Assembly (NCBI GenBank): GCA_009829735.1
Contig: CM020620.1
Coordinates: 9,617,794 to 9,681,793 of the forward strand
DNA: 64,000 bases
Direction of reading: 5' to 3'
DNA from: Pyropia yezoensis
Taxonomy: Eukaryota > Rhodophyta > Bangiophyceae > Bangiales > Bangiaceae
Shown here: positions 31,768-42,426 of the stretch, one piece after another
Numbering within the stretch: position 1 is the stretch's first letter
Layout of the letters: the number at the start of each line of letters is the position of its first letter
The notes under the pieces: generated by a model
What the model saw: only the letters and a program-made list of their open reading frames with translations
What the model was told of the DNA's origin: nothing
Databases searched by the model: none
Program-made: the position numbers and the translations under genes

Positions 31768-34700
31768 CAGAGCCTCGCGGCAAACAAAAGGGGGGTCTAC
31801 GACTACTTCGTGGCAGAGCACGACGGCACCAGAGCCATCCAACCCGCGTACTGCGTGTGCGTGCACGCGGACCACAAAGGTCTGCCAACTTCCGACGTTG
31901 CTCACGCCAACGGAACCACCAACATGCGCCGTCAGCTGAAGACCAAACACGGGATCGTGGTCGAGAACGACTTGCAATTAGGCTCTCTCGCCGCGCGCAC
32001 TGCTTCCTGTGGCGGCAATGGGCAGCCGACAATCCGGACGTACCTTGGTGGGAATTCATCATCCTATCCGACGGGGCAACCCACGCAGCAGACTGTCTAC
32101 TCCGCGCAGCTGGTCATGGTCATTTCAAAGTAAGTCCCGTCTCCATCGTTGATGACTGTGAGGAACCACACACATTTGGGCAGCCCTCAACGTACTCGTG
32201 ATGGATGCCAGCGACCCGTGCCAGCCAATAGGGCAACAGGGTGCGGAGAAGAGGATGGGGTGGTGACGGTGGCGGGTCTGGGGAAGAGGACGGCGCGACG
32301 TCGGTCGTGGTCGAGGGGGGTTCAAAGGGTAAGGGTCGTCTTTGGTCTGTATCTGTCGTTGCCCTTCCGGTCTCCCCCGATGGCGCCGACACTCAGGCAC
32401 TACATACTCGCGTCGGGGCACCCGGGGTGCCCCAAAGCATGCGTTTTTCCGTCGCGCCGCCGGTAGGCACAAAACGGCCCAAAAAAGCATGGCTCTCAGA
32501 ACAAAGCATGGGCGGGCGTGGGCACTAAAAGCGTGCAGCCCCATTTTGCCCCAAACGAAGGGATCCGGCGTGTGGCGCCTAGTGCGCCGCCCCAGCCGGC
32601 TCGAGACGCCAGTTGTTCCGGACGTCCGAAAGGCGTGTAAGCACGGTTCGATCGAGTCGACCGAATCGGCCAGCCGGCTAGCCAATCACATCGCTGCAAT
32701 GCTGCAGCAAGGACCGTCTAGCGGACTCGCCAGCTGTGGCAGATGTGGCTTGTCATGGGTGGTGACGGTGGCGCCTCCCCTCGACAGGCCATGGTGGGCT
32801 GCCGATGGCTGCTGTCGTGCGGCCGGCGAACACCGTGCGACAGCGGCTGACTCACCTTGAGTCTGGAAGGTACACTGCGTCATGTCCCACAACACAGGGA
32901 GTTGATCCATGTTGCGAGGAGTTGGTTCGGCAGAACCTGTAACGAGAGTTCCCAGATATTATCCTTTAGGTACTAGGCATGCGATGAGGGGGGAAGTCCT
33001 TACAGATACGGCCTGTACGGCACCGATGACCCCGCGATTGGGACAGAGTGTCCGGGAGGGCCTCATGTGGCCCGGCGATCGGACCAATCGCGGGGGTCTT
33101 GAATCGGGATCTATGAGGGTGCGTGGGGTATTTTAGTGTCGTGGCGTGGGGAAGCCGGGTCCGACAATGAAGCGGCCGACGAGCCTTTGTTTGCAATGTC
33201 CCTGCCCACATGCCGTTGTTTGCGTCCGCCAATTGCAGACTGAAGACACTGTCGCGGCGGTCGTTCTCGCGCGCGCTCGACGCACGGTGGACCCTCCACT
33301 CTGAGGGTTCTCTGGATGCGCTCTCTCGGGTGAGCGTTTGCCACGTAAACTCCGACATGTGGACGTCGCTGGCTAATGAGCCATTTGCCTCATTTGTTGC
33401 AACTTGGCTCGATGAAGAGTGGCAGCTGCGGACAGCTGTCCTGCGCTGTTGCATCTTGCATGGCCGGCACACCGCCTCTGCAATTGCCGCCTTCGTCCTG
33501 CGGGTGGCCAAGTACTGTGTCCTGGAGGCCAAGGTTGGTGTCGTGCGCACGGACGGTGCAGTCAGCTGCGTTGGTGCGGGCCGGGAGCTCGGCATGGCGG
33601 CTGGGAGTGACGGACGCCGTGCCCCGCGCGCGGCAATCAACAGCGTCTCACACCTGCCCGTCGAGCCGGCGAGAGCAGGAGCGACCGTGGCACGTACGGC
33701 GCGCGGGAGCGGCCGGGTAGGAGCTGGGAGTGTGCGAGTCGGCCGGCACAGCTTCGTTAGGTGCAGCTGATGGGACGGACCCCGCAGGGCGCGTTAAGCG
33801 GGGGCGCCCCGCGGGGTCCAATGCGCGACGAGCCCACGATGGACACCACCGGGCGTGGCACCCAAGGCGGACGCCTCCAACGCAGCGGATAAGAGTGCAG
33901 CGGACGACTATGAGGGTGGGGATGGCCGAGACCTCGAAGATGTCGGCTCGGACTGCGGGGATGCACCCGAGGTTGGTGCTGCCGAAAGCCAGTCTCGCGA
34001 CGATCACGCCGACATTGATGACTCAGGCGCTCGAGGCACTGCGCGTGCCGACGCGTTCTGTCTCGCGGTTCTCCGAGACCGGCAGCGCTCCAGCACTGCT
34101 ACTCGAGACGCGAACCATTCGTGGAAGCACGCGCGCTCACACCCTGCAGCTGTCTGCGCGGGCAGGAATTTCCATTCTGAGCGTGCGGTCCGTGCTGGAC
34201 AAGTTCAGATTGGTGGCCAATCTGTGCCGCGTCAGCACCAACTTCCAGGAAGAGCTCCAATTGGCGGCGAGGCAGATGAAGGCTCTGGTGGCGACTCGCG
34301 AGACACGAGAGCCTGTGGAGGTTCTCTGTATCTTCTCTCGATTTATCATCGACTGCCAGACGCGATGGGGCGTTGGCGCTGGTAATGGTACGCCGGTTCC
34401 GGCGGGTCGGCGGGGCGGTACTGGCGGCCCTGTCTTCGTGCTACCAGTACAAGGGGGTGCCATTTCTTGAAAAGCCAGTCCATTGCCCCACGTTACAAGA
34501 GCAGGAGGCCCTCGACCAGCTCGTAACCTTCCCCACCGTAGTCGAGAGCGCGTCCACGAGTCCCGGCTCGGAGAGTACTTCTACGAGCTCTATCGAGGAG
34601 GCGGTGTACTGGTATGTGCGGCGCGCCGCCGAGCCGCACGTGAAGGACTGCCTGCACTGAGAAGCTTCAAACGGGCGGTGGCGGGGGACATGCGCTCTCG

Positions 34701-35052
34701 AAGGGATCGAGAGCACCTGGCTGGACCCAGTGCGGACTGGTTTGGCATCCGCGTTGCCTGCGTCCTCATGGACCCGTTCACCAAGTCCTTCTCGTTTAGG
34801 GGTGACCCACCCTCGGCCGCGACCGCAAGCAGCTCGGCCCTATACATCATCGGGTGGATGGCTGGACGAGAGCCGTTGGCACTTTCCGGCGAGCCAGCGT
34901 CGCGCAGTCAGAGTGAGGCGGGGCCCCCCAAAAAGCGCCGCACGTTTATGTCGAGCCTACGGGCTTTTGCGTCAGAGGAGACGTTTCCGGAGCAGGACCG
35001 GGCCGGGCAGAAGCCGACAGGGTCCCTCCAATCGACTGACGCCCATTTCTAG
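31768..35052 (+). pseudogene. hAT transposase, broken by frameshifts
   Basis: The 5' part (31,768-32,130) resembles a BED finger: VYDYFVAEHD, a Cys pair, NGTTNMRRQLKTKHG, then GQPTIRTYLG. A Gln stands where the zinc-binding His is usual, and the Cys pair is CxC rather than CxxC. A good donor-like GTAAGT follows at about 32,131. The catalytic core resumes at about 33,210 with VSVCHVNSDMWTSLANEPF (first Asp), HGRHTASAIAAFV and RTDGAVSCVGAGRELG (second Asp). It continues in another frame with TRAHTLQLSARAGI and IIDCQTRW, shifts again by one base in the GGGG at about 34,366-34,370 (ALVMVRRF), and shifts once more to RVACVLMDPFTKSFSF. The C-terminal dimerisation domain is not seen. At least three frame changes make this a pseudogene. 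The roughly 1.1 kb between finger and core may be an intron or an insertion. Confidence 0.7.
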
Positions 35053-36287
35053 ACCACCCTCCGTTCGTGTACGTGTACGTGTATCCCTCCAAACGCGGTA
35101 CCCATGGGTTCTACCATGTGACGATGTGGCGTGCACGTACAGACTTCCGAGGCGGCTGCACCGAGGTCGCGCCACAGCGAACATCGCTCTGTCGCCCGTA
35201 CTTCCAGAGAGAGCTCGCAGTGAATGGTACCGATAAGACTTTTAGTAAAGACTCCATTTGGATCAGGCCACGCGTGGGCAGTCGCCACGTAGGTTCCTCC
35301 GCAAATGAACACGGCCGCGGGCCGCAATCCACTGGGGGGCTGCTCGGTGGCCTCACGCGCGCGCGCTCGGGGGGCAGGCGCGCAGCCGCCAACAGCCGCA
35401 CGATGGCTGTCTCGTGCCTCTCCCGCCGTCAACCCACGTCCGACGACAGACGAGGCCCGCTCCTCGCCACCGCGGCCAACCCGCCCACCTTCCGTGGCCG
35501 GGGACGGGAGGCGAGGCGGCGCACGACTACCAAGAGCAGCCGGATCATTCTTTCCTCTCCTCCCTCCGCCACCCCCCCCAACCCCCCCCATGCGGAGCTT
35601 TTCTCCGTCCGGCAAGGCGCAGCAGGACACCTGTGGCACCACGCCCCCCCGCGCGATCTGCAATATGTATCGAATGGCCTGAGTGGTGAGGGCCCCACCT
35701 CATCCTCCCACCCTCCCCGGCCGTGAAGAGGACGGGTGACCCGGCGCCGGCAAGAAAAGCAGGACCGCTGCGCCGCCTCTCCCCCCCCGCTCCCCACGCC
35801 TTCAAACGCCTCTCGCTCCCTCTGGCCTGCGTCGCAGAGGCGTCGCCTATCCCTCCAACCTTTCGAGACACACCGTCGTGTTCTGCGTGCGCTGCTGTCG
35901 GCGAGGTCTGGGTCACGCCCTCCGTCTTACTACGCCACCGCCACGGGGACAGGTAGGAGCGCAAGAACGCGCGTCTAGTGCTCCTCGGGGGGCTCGCTTC
36001 ATCCTTTTCCAAGATACCAGTGGTGGTGATCACGTTCTCACCAAACAAGGCCAGGAGATGCGCACGGTGTTCCTCTCGGCCGTGTTTGTCGTATGGTATT
36101 CCGCCCCTGTCTGACGTGGTCGTGGACGCCCTCTAGTCCGGCGGCGGGGGCGGCAGGGAAAGGGGGGCGGGGTGGTCCCATGGCACCGTTCAGGCTTTCA
36201 TCGTCCATCCTCGTGGTGGTACAGCTGTGGGCGCCTGCGTGTCGATGTTGGTGGCAACGGAGGGGGAGACCGGTGGGCACAGCGCTC
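35053..36287. other. Flank between the hAT remnant and the outer retrotransposon
   Basis: No recognised gene. A plus-strand open frame (ATG 36180) would continue through the retrotransposon's empty site into 61,651 onward. Confidence 0.4.
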
Positions 36288-36292
36288 CTCCT
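36288..36292. repeat. Target-site duplication CTCCT of the outer retrotransposon
   Basis: CTCCT directly abuts the left LTR. The same five bases directly follow the right LTR at 61646-61650. This fixes both ends of the element. Confidence 0.85.
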
Positions 36293-36982
36293 TGTAGTGG
36301 TTTTACGTACCTTAGGCGCGTAGCACCCAGAACACACAGAGAAACGACCCACCGAGATCGCGGGGAGACAGGAGAGATACCGAACCGCCGACGGCCTGGC
36401 TGGTTCACGCGGGGAGCCGTGACCAGGACGACAGTGTTCAAGCACACGAAAGTCTGTTCGTTTCGAAGGGGGAGTCAACGCGCACCCCCTCACACACTCT
36501 TACCCTCTCTCACCCGCACCCAGCAACCCTCCACACCGGGCCACGTGCGGGCCAATCAAAACCCTCCAACATGTCCGGAGGGCCCCCTCCCCCACGGATC
36601 ATCCCTGCCAGCGGGGCAGGAACCTCTAAGATACGGGGAAGAGGAGCCCCGCCGGACATCAGTGCCAACACTCAAGATCTCCCCAATCTCACAATCACGC
36701 AAAATACACAATCAAAATCCAACCCCCAAATGCATCCCATCCCGGAATATTGACCAATGGCCAATTCCGGTCAGGGGAAATTCCCATACACTGGAAATCC
36801 CAACATGGGCTCCAGAACCAATGGCGACCCGGTCCCATCTCCATAGGAGGGGACCAATCGGAAGCCAGTAAAATCCCAAGGGGCCAAATCGGCCCCGTCC
36901 TCCTCGCTAGGAAGGGGGGCACAGGGGTACGACGCGATCTCTACGAGGTCCCCCCACGTGGAGGGCCCATAGGGTCCCTACA
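36293..36982 (-). repeat. 3' LTR of the outer retrotransposon (left end)
   Basis: 690 bp, pairs with 60956-61645. Differences seen by eye are ATCATCC/ATCATTC, CAACATG/CAATATG and the terminal base. In element orientation it begins TGTAGGGACCC and ends CCACTACA. A purine-rich tract (complement of 36983-36996) precedes it, as expected for the polypurine primer. Confidence 0.93.
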
Positions 36983-37544
36983 CTTCCCACACCTCCAGGG
37001 GGTTGCGACCCGCGACCCAGACACCGGGGCAAAAATCTTCCGGGTGCCCAACGGGCGGCGGAGGCAATGCCACTTGGCAACATGCCGTCCCCACCGCCGC
37101 GTGTACCCACCCCGTGGGAGTGTGGATGACACTGGGTCAGCTCGGCCCCATGGTTTCCTCCCTTGGGGAGACAATCGTGGCCACAATCGTCGCGCGACAT
37201 GCGGGATACGTGGAGACACTCCCTCCAAACCACCACCCGAGGGGAGGCGGACGCAACAAGGATGGTGCCCGTCTCCTCCCACGGCCCTGCCCGCACGGGG
37301 CGGGGACGTGAGGGGCAGGCTCTCCTGGCTTAGCCGGGAGCGAGGGGTACTCACCCGTTTGGGGTGGACCCGGGAAGGGGGGTTTTCAACGGGTGCTCGC
37401 CGCGAGGGCGGCCACCGTCTTCTCCCCTCCTTCGTCACCTCTCGCTTCCACCGGGCGGCGTGCATCCCCCCCTTCCTCACCCTAAGGGTGGGGGCAGCAT
37501 CCACGTACTTCCCCCCCGTCGTCTCCGGTGGAGAGCGGCCAGTC

Positions 37545-39338
37545 ATGGCTTCCCTGTCGGGGTCATCGGACCACAACGCCGCCATGGGTGACGGCGGCGG
37601 ACCCGTTTCCCTGTCGGTTCCTTCCTCCCCCCGTGGCCTTTCGGCCACGCGGATGCCACCCGCCGCTCCGGGCGACGTCCTTATGGACGACGCCGGGAGC
37701 GGCCGGGGTGATGCCGGTCCGGCTTCGCCGGCCGAGGTACCTGTACCACCGTTGGCGGACTCGGAGGGGCCTGGCCCCTTCGGGGAGGTAACCCCTTTTT
37801 CGAAGGAGTGGCCTTACCCACACCCTCTTCCCTGCGTGGTCACCGACCGCTGGGTTCATGTCAACCCCCGCCGTATGGCGGGCGTTTGGACGACGTTCCG
37901 TCATCTCTTCCCGGACCTATATGAGGTCCCCATTGGTACTCCCACCGACTACCCTGTCCTCCGCTTTGCGGATGATTGGAGGGTGGCCCGGCAGCTGGAG
38001 GAAGCGTGTGACCGCCCTTCTCTGCCGGAGGGAGCTATGCCGGTCCTTGACCTGGCGTACTACCCGGGGCCGCTACCTTCCATTGGGGAGCGCCCACGAG
38101 GATACTTCCTGCGCCAAGCACTGGCAGAGCATCGGCATCGTCGGCGACATGGCATATTTGCCTGTGCGGAGCAGCGGGAGGCCGAGGGCTTCACCCATAA
38201 AGACCGGCTGAAGTACTACCCGGTTGTCCCCACCTGGTGGAGTGAGTACGAGGTGCCTCGCGGTATGGCCGCGCGGATTGGCAACCTTGTCGCTCTTCGG
38301 GGTAGTCGGCTCATGGCCGACGGACCAGACTCCGCGGCCAGGGCTACCCTGAACGCCTGCTGGCTTGTCGAGGTGGCTGATGTACTGCTGTCATCCGGCC
38401 TGTTCTACGGACACGCCTGGCTTATCCCTCTTCCTCTGCTTCGGGTTCTCAAGGAGAGTCCGATTGACGTCCTTTGCCCTGACCACCCTGGCCGGGCGGC
38501 ACTCCATCGGGCTCTTCTTCTCCTTGAGGAGGTACATCTTAAGGCTCTACCCTCGTGTCTGGGTCTTCCCTTCCGGCCCCGATTGCTGGTCCGGTGCTCG
38601 CGGTCTTTGACCTCCGAGGGTGCCCTTCTCTTGGAGGAGGGGTTGGGGCATGAAAAGCTCCCTTATGCTCCTGGCGTGGAGTCCACTACTCGGGTCCCTG
38701 CCCCGAAGACCCGTATGGAGGAGGAGGTACCCCGCCTCCTTGGTTTTCGCCAGGAGCAGTATGGTCCCTCCTTGCTGCCAAACTCCCCTAAGGGGAGTTA
38801 TGGAGAGCGTGGGTCCGCAGGCTCATCCAGCGGTAGGTCCTTTAGACCTCCTCCGCCACGGAGCTTTTCTCCGGGAGAGGAGATCCGGGCGCCGGGTGGG
38901 CGCCGTGTTCTTGTGCCGGAGCCTGTGGTTCCGTTCCGCTGGGGGCGCTCGCCCTTGGCGTTGCCCCGTCATTTCCCGGGTACTACTGTGGCCGCTTTGG
39001 GGCAGGTCTTTGACCCGCCCCCCCCTGCCCTTCGGGATGCCGTCGAGGACTCCCTCGTGATGGGGTTATGTCGGGCGTATACGGGCCTGGCCAACGATCT
39101 GGCGGCGATAGTCGCCACCCGTGGAGACCGGCGAAACATCCCTCTGGTGGCTTTGCCACTTCTTTCTCGGGAGGCGCTCGCAGAGCGCCTGGATCGGGAG
39201 CTGAAGAGGGCCAACATGGATACCATGTTGCAGGTCCCCAGTCTTTCGCTCCGTGGTGCCGCCGAGGCAGCCTGCGGTGGAGGGGGGCATGGCCCTCGTT
39301 ACTTCTCTGCTTCCCATTCTGACGAGGAGTGGGGGTAG
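37545..39338 (+). CDS. Antisense ORF A of the outer retrotransposon, unknown function
   Basis: 597 residues, encoded opposite to gag-pol between pol and the 3' LTR. ATG at 37545 (MASLSGSSDHNAAMGDGG). The frame is open upstream to 36750 inside the LTR, but that part looks non-coding. The N-terminus is acidic and Pro/Gly-rich. A globular middle contains YYP at 224-226 followed by EVP, then WLIPLPLLRVL (W292) and IDVLC. A Pro/Arg-rich linker follows, then a helical C-terminal region with SLVMG at 503 and LLSREALAERL. The same landmarks occur in order in the antisense ORF of the nested element, so it is a conserved family. No zinc knuckle, DTG, membrane span or signal peptide is seen. The stop lies 146 bp from the end of the convergent pol frame. 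An auxiliary retroelement protein is inferred; its function is unknown. Confidence 0.7.
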   Translation: MASLSGSSDHNAAMGDGGGPVSLSVPSSPRGLSATRMPPAAPGDVLMDDAGSGRGDAGPASPAEVPVPPLADSEGPGPFGEVTPFSKEWPYPHPLPCVVTDRWVHVNPRRMAGVWTTFRHLFPDLYEVPIGTPTDYPVLRFADDWRVARQLEEACDRPSLPEGAMPVLDLAYYPGPLPSIGERPRGYFLRQALAEHRHRRRHGIFACAEQREAEGFTHKDRLKYYPVVPTWWSEYEVPRGMAARIGNLVALRGSRLMADGPDSAARATLNACWLVEVADVLLSSGLFYGHAWLIPLPLLRVLKESPIDVLCPDHPGRAALHRALLLLEEVHLKALPSCLGLPFRPRLLVRCSRSLTSEGALLLEEGLGHEKLPYAPGVESTTRVPAPKTRMEEEVPRLLGFRQEQYGPSLLPNSPKGSYGERGSAGSSSGRSFRPPPPRSFSPGEEIRAPGGRRVLVPEPVVPFRWGRSPLALPRHFPGTTVAALGQVFDPPPPALRDAVEDSLVMGLCRAYTGLANDLAAIVATRGDRRNIPLVALPLLSREALAERLDRELKRANMDTMLQVPSLSLRGAAEAACGGGGHGPRYFSASHSDEEWG

Positions 39339-39484
39339 TAGTCTTCCCCCTCGACGAGGAGCGTTGTGTGTTTTCTTTCTTCCATGCGAGAAGGACGGAT
39401 GAGGGATAGTTTTGCGTTGGTTTCCACCTTTCCCTTAGGGACTGGCTCCGCCGTATTCCCCCCCCTTTGTCTGGGGGCTGATTA

Positions 39485-41638
39485 TTACCTTTCTTCCTCC
39501 GTTTCCCCTTCGGGGAACAGTCGGGACCCTTGGTCCCGTCCCTTGATGGGGAGCTTGTGCCTTCGGGCATACTTCAGCAGAGCAGCCCGTGGCACACCCT
39601 TCTTGGGGTGCCAAGTATCCCCTTCGGGGCCGTGGCCAAACCACCGCACCCGGAAGTCCAAGTCGGGCTTCCCGTCTTCGTCTTCCACCCACTGGTGGCC
39701 GACAATCTGTTCGAACACGTCCTTTCCCGGAGAATCCTCGGGGCATTCATTGAACGCGTCCCGGGCTTCCCGTGCCCGCATCCATGCTGGATTCCCTGCC
39801 TTAGGCGGGGGAGCACGTATGATATTGTCTTTGCTCTGGGTCTGTTCTCCCGTAGGTGTTTCAATAAGAAACCGTTGCCCGTCTGTGCGTAGCACCATAT
39901 ACGGTCCCTTCGTCCTTGAAGACATTTTGTCCGCAACTTAGCATAGGGTTTCACATAAACCCAATCTCCTTGAGACATAGTCTCTTTGTCTTGTTGAATA
40001 CCAGCGTCATAAACACGTTTGTAGGCCTCTTGGGCCTTATCCAAATTCTTCCTAATCCGGGGGATTAGGTGGCGCATTTCCTTCACATATTGAACAGCCG
40101 CCGTATCGGCGTCAGGCTCTTCCGTGTCCACAGAGCGTACCTTAGGTAAGCGCTCAATATTCGACGCTTGCATGCGCCGAGGGCTCACAAAAGTCATTGG
40201 GGCTACCCCAGTGCTCGAATGCACCTGCATATTATATGTAGTCGTCAGGAGGGACACATAGCGATCCCATTCCCGTGGGTGCTCGGACGAATACGTCCGT
40301 AGCTGCCGCATGATTTTCTTGTTATGCCGTTCCACTTGACCGTTGGTCTGTGGGTGATGCGGAGTCGTATAGTTTATGGAGATCCCTAGGAGCCCCATGA
40401 CTCCTTGGAAATAGATGGCCGCAAACTGAGGTCCGTTGTCCGTCAGAGTGGAATCCGGGATGCCATAGGCAGCCACCCAATAATCGATAAATGCAGAGGC
40501 TACCCCAAGGGCAGTCGTGTCCGATAGTGGGACCGCTCTCACCAGTTTGGTGAACCGGTCGCACATCACCAGGAGCATGGTGTGCCCATTCTCCGTCTTC
40601 GGAAGGGGACACAGCAAATCCATGGCCACCGAATGGAATTGCTCATGGGCGGGGAAAAGCTTCATAGGAGACTTATGCCTCCTATCCGATATGCGGTTCT
40701 TGGTACATCCTGGGCAGTTATAGACATACCCGTATACATCCGCCACTAGGGCGGGCCAATAAAAATACTGGCGCATCGTCCTGTACATCTTTCGGGAACC
40801 CGGATGACCCGCCGTAGGCGCGTCATGATACATTTCCAAAACACGCTTCCGCAGCGAGTCCGGGATGGCCCATTGATTATTCCCCCCGAGTAGGGAGTGG
40901 CGACACAGTACACCCTCGTCGTCTCCAAAGAAGAAGGCGTTCCGCTGCCAACGGGCATCCTTTGGAGGGATGAGACGCCCCTCCATCCGGCGTTGCTTGC
41001 AAAATTCATCAGAGGCCTGGGCTTCAATGAGCTCTCGAAGCGTAATCTTCCCGAGGCCTTCAGCGCTTCGGTCTGTGAGGGCCTTTGCTGACCGGGTCAC
41101 CGCCAACACGGGTATCTGGTCATCTAAATGTGTCCTATCCAAGCCATCCGTAGGAAGGCGAGACAGGGCATCAGCCACTTTGTGGTCCTTCCCCGATTTG
41201 TGCTTAATTTGGTACGAGAATTCCGCCAAGCGGAGCCTCCAGCCCGTAAGCCGTCGATTGGGGCTATTGCTTGTCATTACAGAAGTGAGGGCAGAGTAGT
41301 CACAGCGCACCAGAAATTCGGATCCTTCCAAGAAGGAACGCAGGTAGGTAGCTGACCATACTACTCCGAATGCCTCAATTTCTGTGGCACAGTAGTTCCG
41401 TTCGGCCGGGGATAGACCCCGACAAAAATACCCGACGGGGAGATACTCCCCGTCCTCTTGTTGTTGCAGCAAGGCACAGCCCAGCTGCTCATAGCTGGCG
41501 TCAACCTCCAAAATATAAGGGGCTCCCTCCCGAGGGATAGCCAAAATTGGAGGCTTCAGGAGGCAGTCGCGAAGCTCCTCGAACGCCGCTTGAGTCTCCT
41601 CCGTCGGAGGAGGTAGTTCCTTGGCTAGGTGCGTACTA
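39485..41638 (-). pseudogene. pol: Outer element pol, 3' part: RNase H, integrase, chromodomain
   Basis: Continues the RT frame across the nested insertion; joining at the target duplication restores the same reading frame exactly. RNase H shows ILEVDASYEQLGCALLQQ and the DALSRL box. Integrase has a zinc-binding H2C2 region (GHPGSRKMY to CPGCTKNR). Its catalytic triad is intact: MDLLCPLP, LTDNGPQF, NGQVERHNK. After VKPYAKLRTK one base is missing in an A run (near 39,925). The last part, with GPYMVLRTDG and the chromodomain FRVRWFGHGPEGDTWHP, lies in the next frame and ends at 39485. Whether the shift is mutation or miscall is open. The chromodomain places the element among chromoviruses, which target chromatin marks for integration. 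Confidence 0.88.
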
Positions 41639-41643
41639 GTCAG
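41639..41643. repeat. Target-site duplication GTCAG of the nested retrotransposon
   Basis: GTCAG immediately precedes the left LTR and recurs immediately after the right LTR at 57268-57272. Confidence 0.92.
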
Positions 41644-42214
41644 TGTAGCATCCCTGGCCCCGACTTGGCGCCGACCCGGGACTACAACCAGAGGGCACCA
41701 GGTGCCAGAACACGCCCGCCGTGTGGTGATGGTGGGCGGCCGTGGCCCGTGCTCGGCACTGGGATGCGGTGGACTACGCTATCCACACGTGAGAGAGGGA
41801 TTGCTGATGGGTTTTTGCATACTTGTGAGGGACTTGATTTGAGAGAATTTGAGTGTGAGATTAGTGAGTGGGAATAGAATTAGTAGTGATAGTGGCCCCC
41901 GACCTGACGAGGTTAGACTCGGGTCGGGGCCACTCGGGGTTATGGGGGGGCTACCTGGCCAACGTGCCGAGGCTCCCCCAGATGCATGTTAAGAGGGACA
42001 GCGAGGCGCCCTTGGCCCGCGCCCTCAGGAAAAAGACAACTGCGCGTTTGCTTTCCTCTTCCCCGTGTGCACTACCGTGCGTATCTGTTTGCTCTGCGAG
42101 CAGGCACGTGAGGCAACAGGCATACCATTCTCGTAGTTCCCCTTTCTGTGTTACCTGTCCCTTTCCCCCGAGGGATATTGACACGTGTCTGAGAGGATCG
42201 AGTTTTATACCACA
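41644..42214 (+). repeat. 5' LTR of the nested retrotransposon
   Basis: 571 bp, begins TGTAGCATCCC and ends TATACCACA. It differs from 56697-57267 at three positions seen by eye (GGTGGGC/GGTTGGC, GTGCTC/GTGCCC, CCGAGGG/CCGACGG). Confidence 0.95.
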
Positions 42215-42218
42215 TATT

Positions 42219-42236
42219 TGGTGGAGCAGCAGGGGA
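42219..42236 (+). promoter_or_regulatory. Primer-binding site of the nested element
   Basis: TGGTGGAGCAGCAGGGGA, four bases after the 5' LTR. It starts with TGG, complementary to a tRNA CCA end. The outer element has a near-identical site (complement of 60938-60953), so both probably use the same tRNA primer; I cannot name it from the sequence. Confidence 0.65.
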
Positions 42237-42426
42237 TGATTGGAGTGTTTGAGAGGAGACATTTGGGAGCAGCGGTTGGGTTGTTCCTGTTCTGTCTTTT
42301 TCGGTGGTTTGGGAATTATTTGCACCCGTTCACGGGAATCCCATTCCCGGCTCTCCAACCCCTCTCTTGTGGTCTGGCGATCTTTGGACACGCAGGCAAC
42401 TGGACTGTGGCTGTCAAGAGACCAAC

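Larger units (their letters stand above)
31297..35052 (+). mobile_element. hAT-superfamily DNA transposon, degenerate, 3' end not found
   Basis: Class II cut-and-paste element. The proposed 5' terminus TAGAGATGGGCAAC (31297 on) resembles hAT terminal inverted repeats, and the preceding octamer CTCCAAGA would be the target duplication. A perfect hairpin lies just inside. The transposase remnants below run to about 35,052. I did not find the matching inverted terminus or a second CTCCAAGA up to 36,290, so the 3' end is probably deleted or diverged. Confidence 0.6.

Noticed and set aside
31297-36290. A 3' hAT terminus
   Set aside because: I looked for the inverse of TAGAGATGGGCAAC followed by CTCCAAGA and found none, so I did not set a right boundary beyond the last transposase motif.
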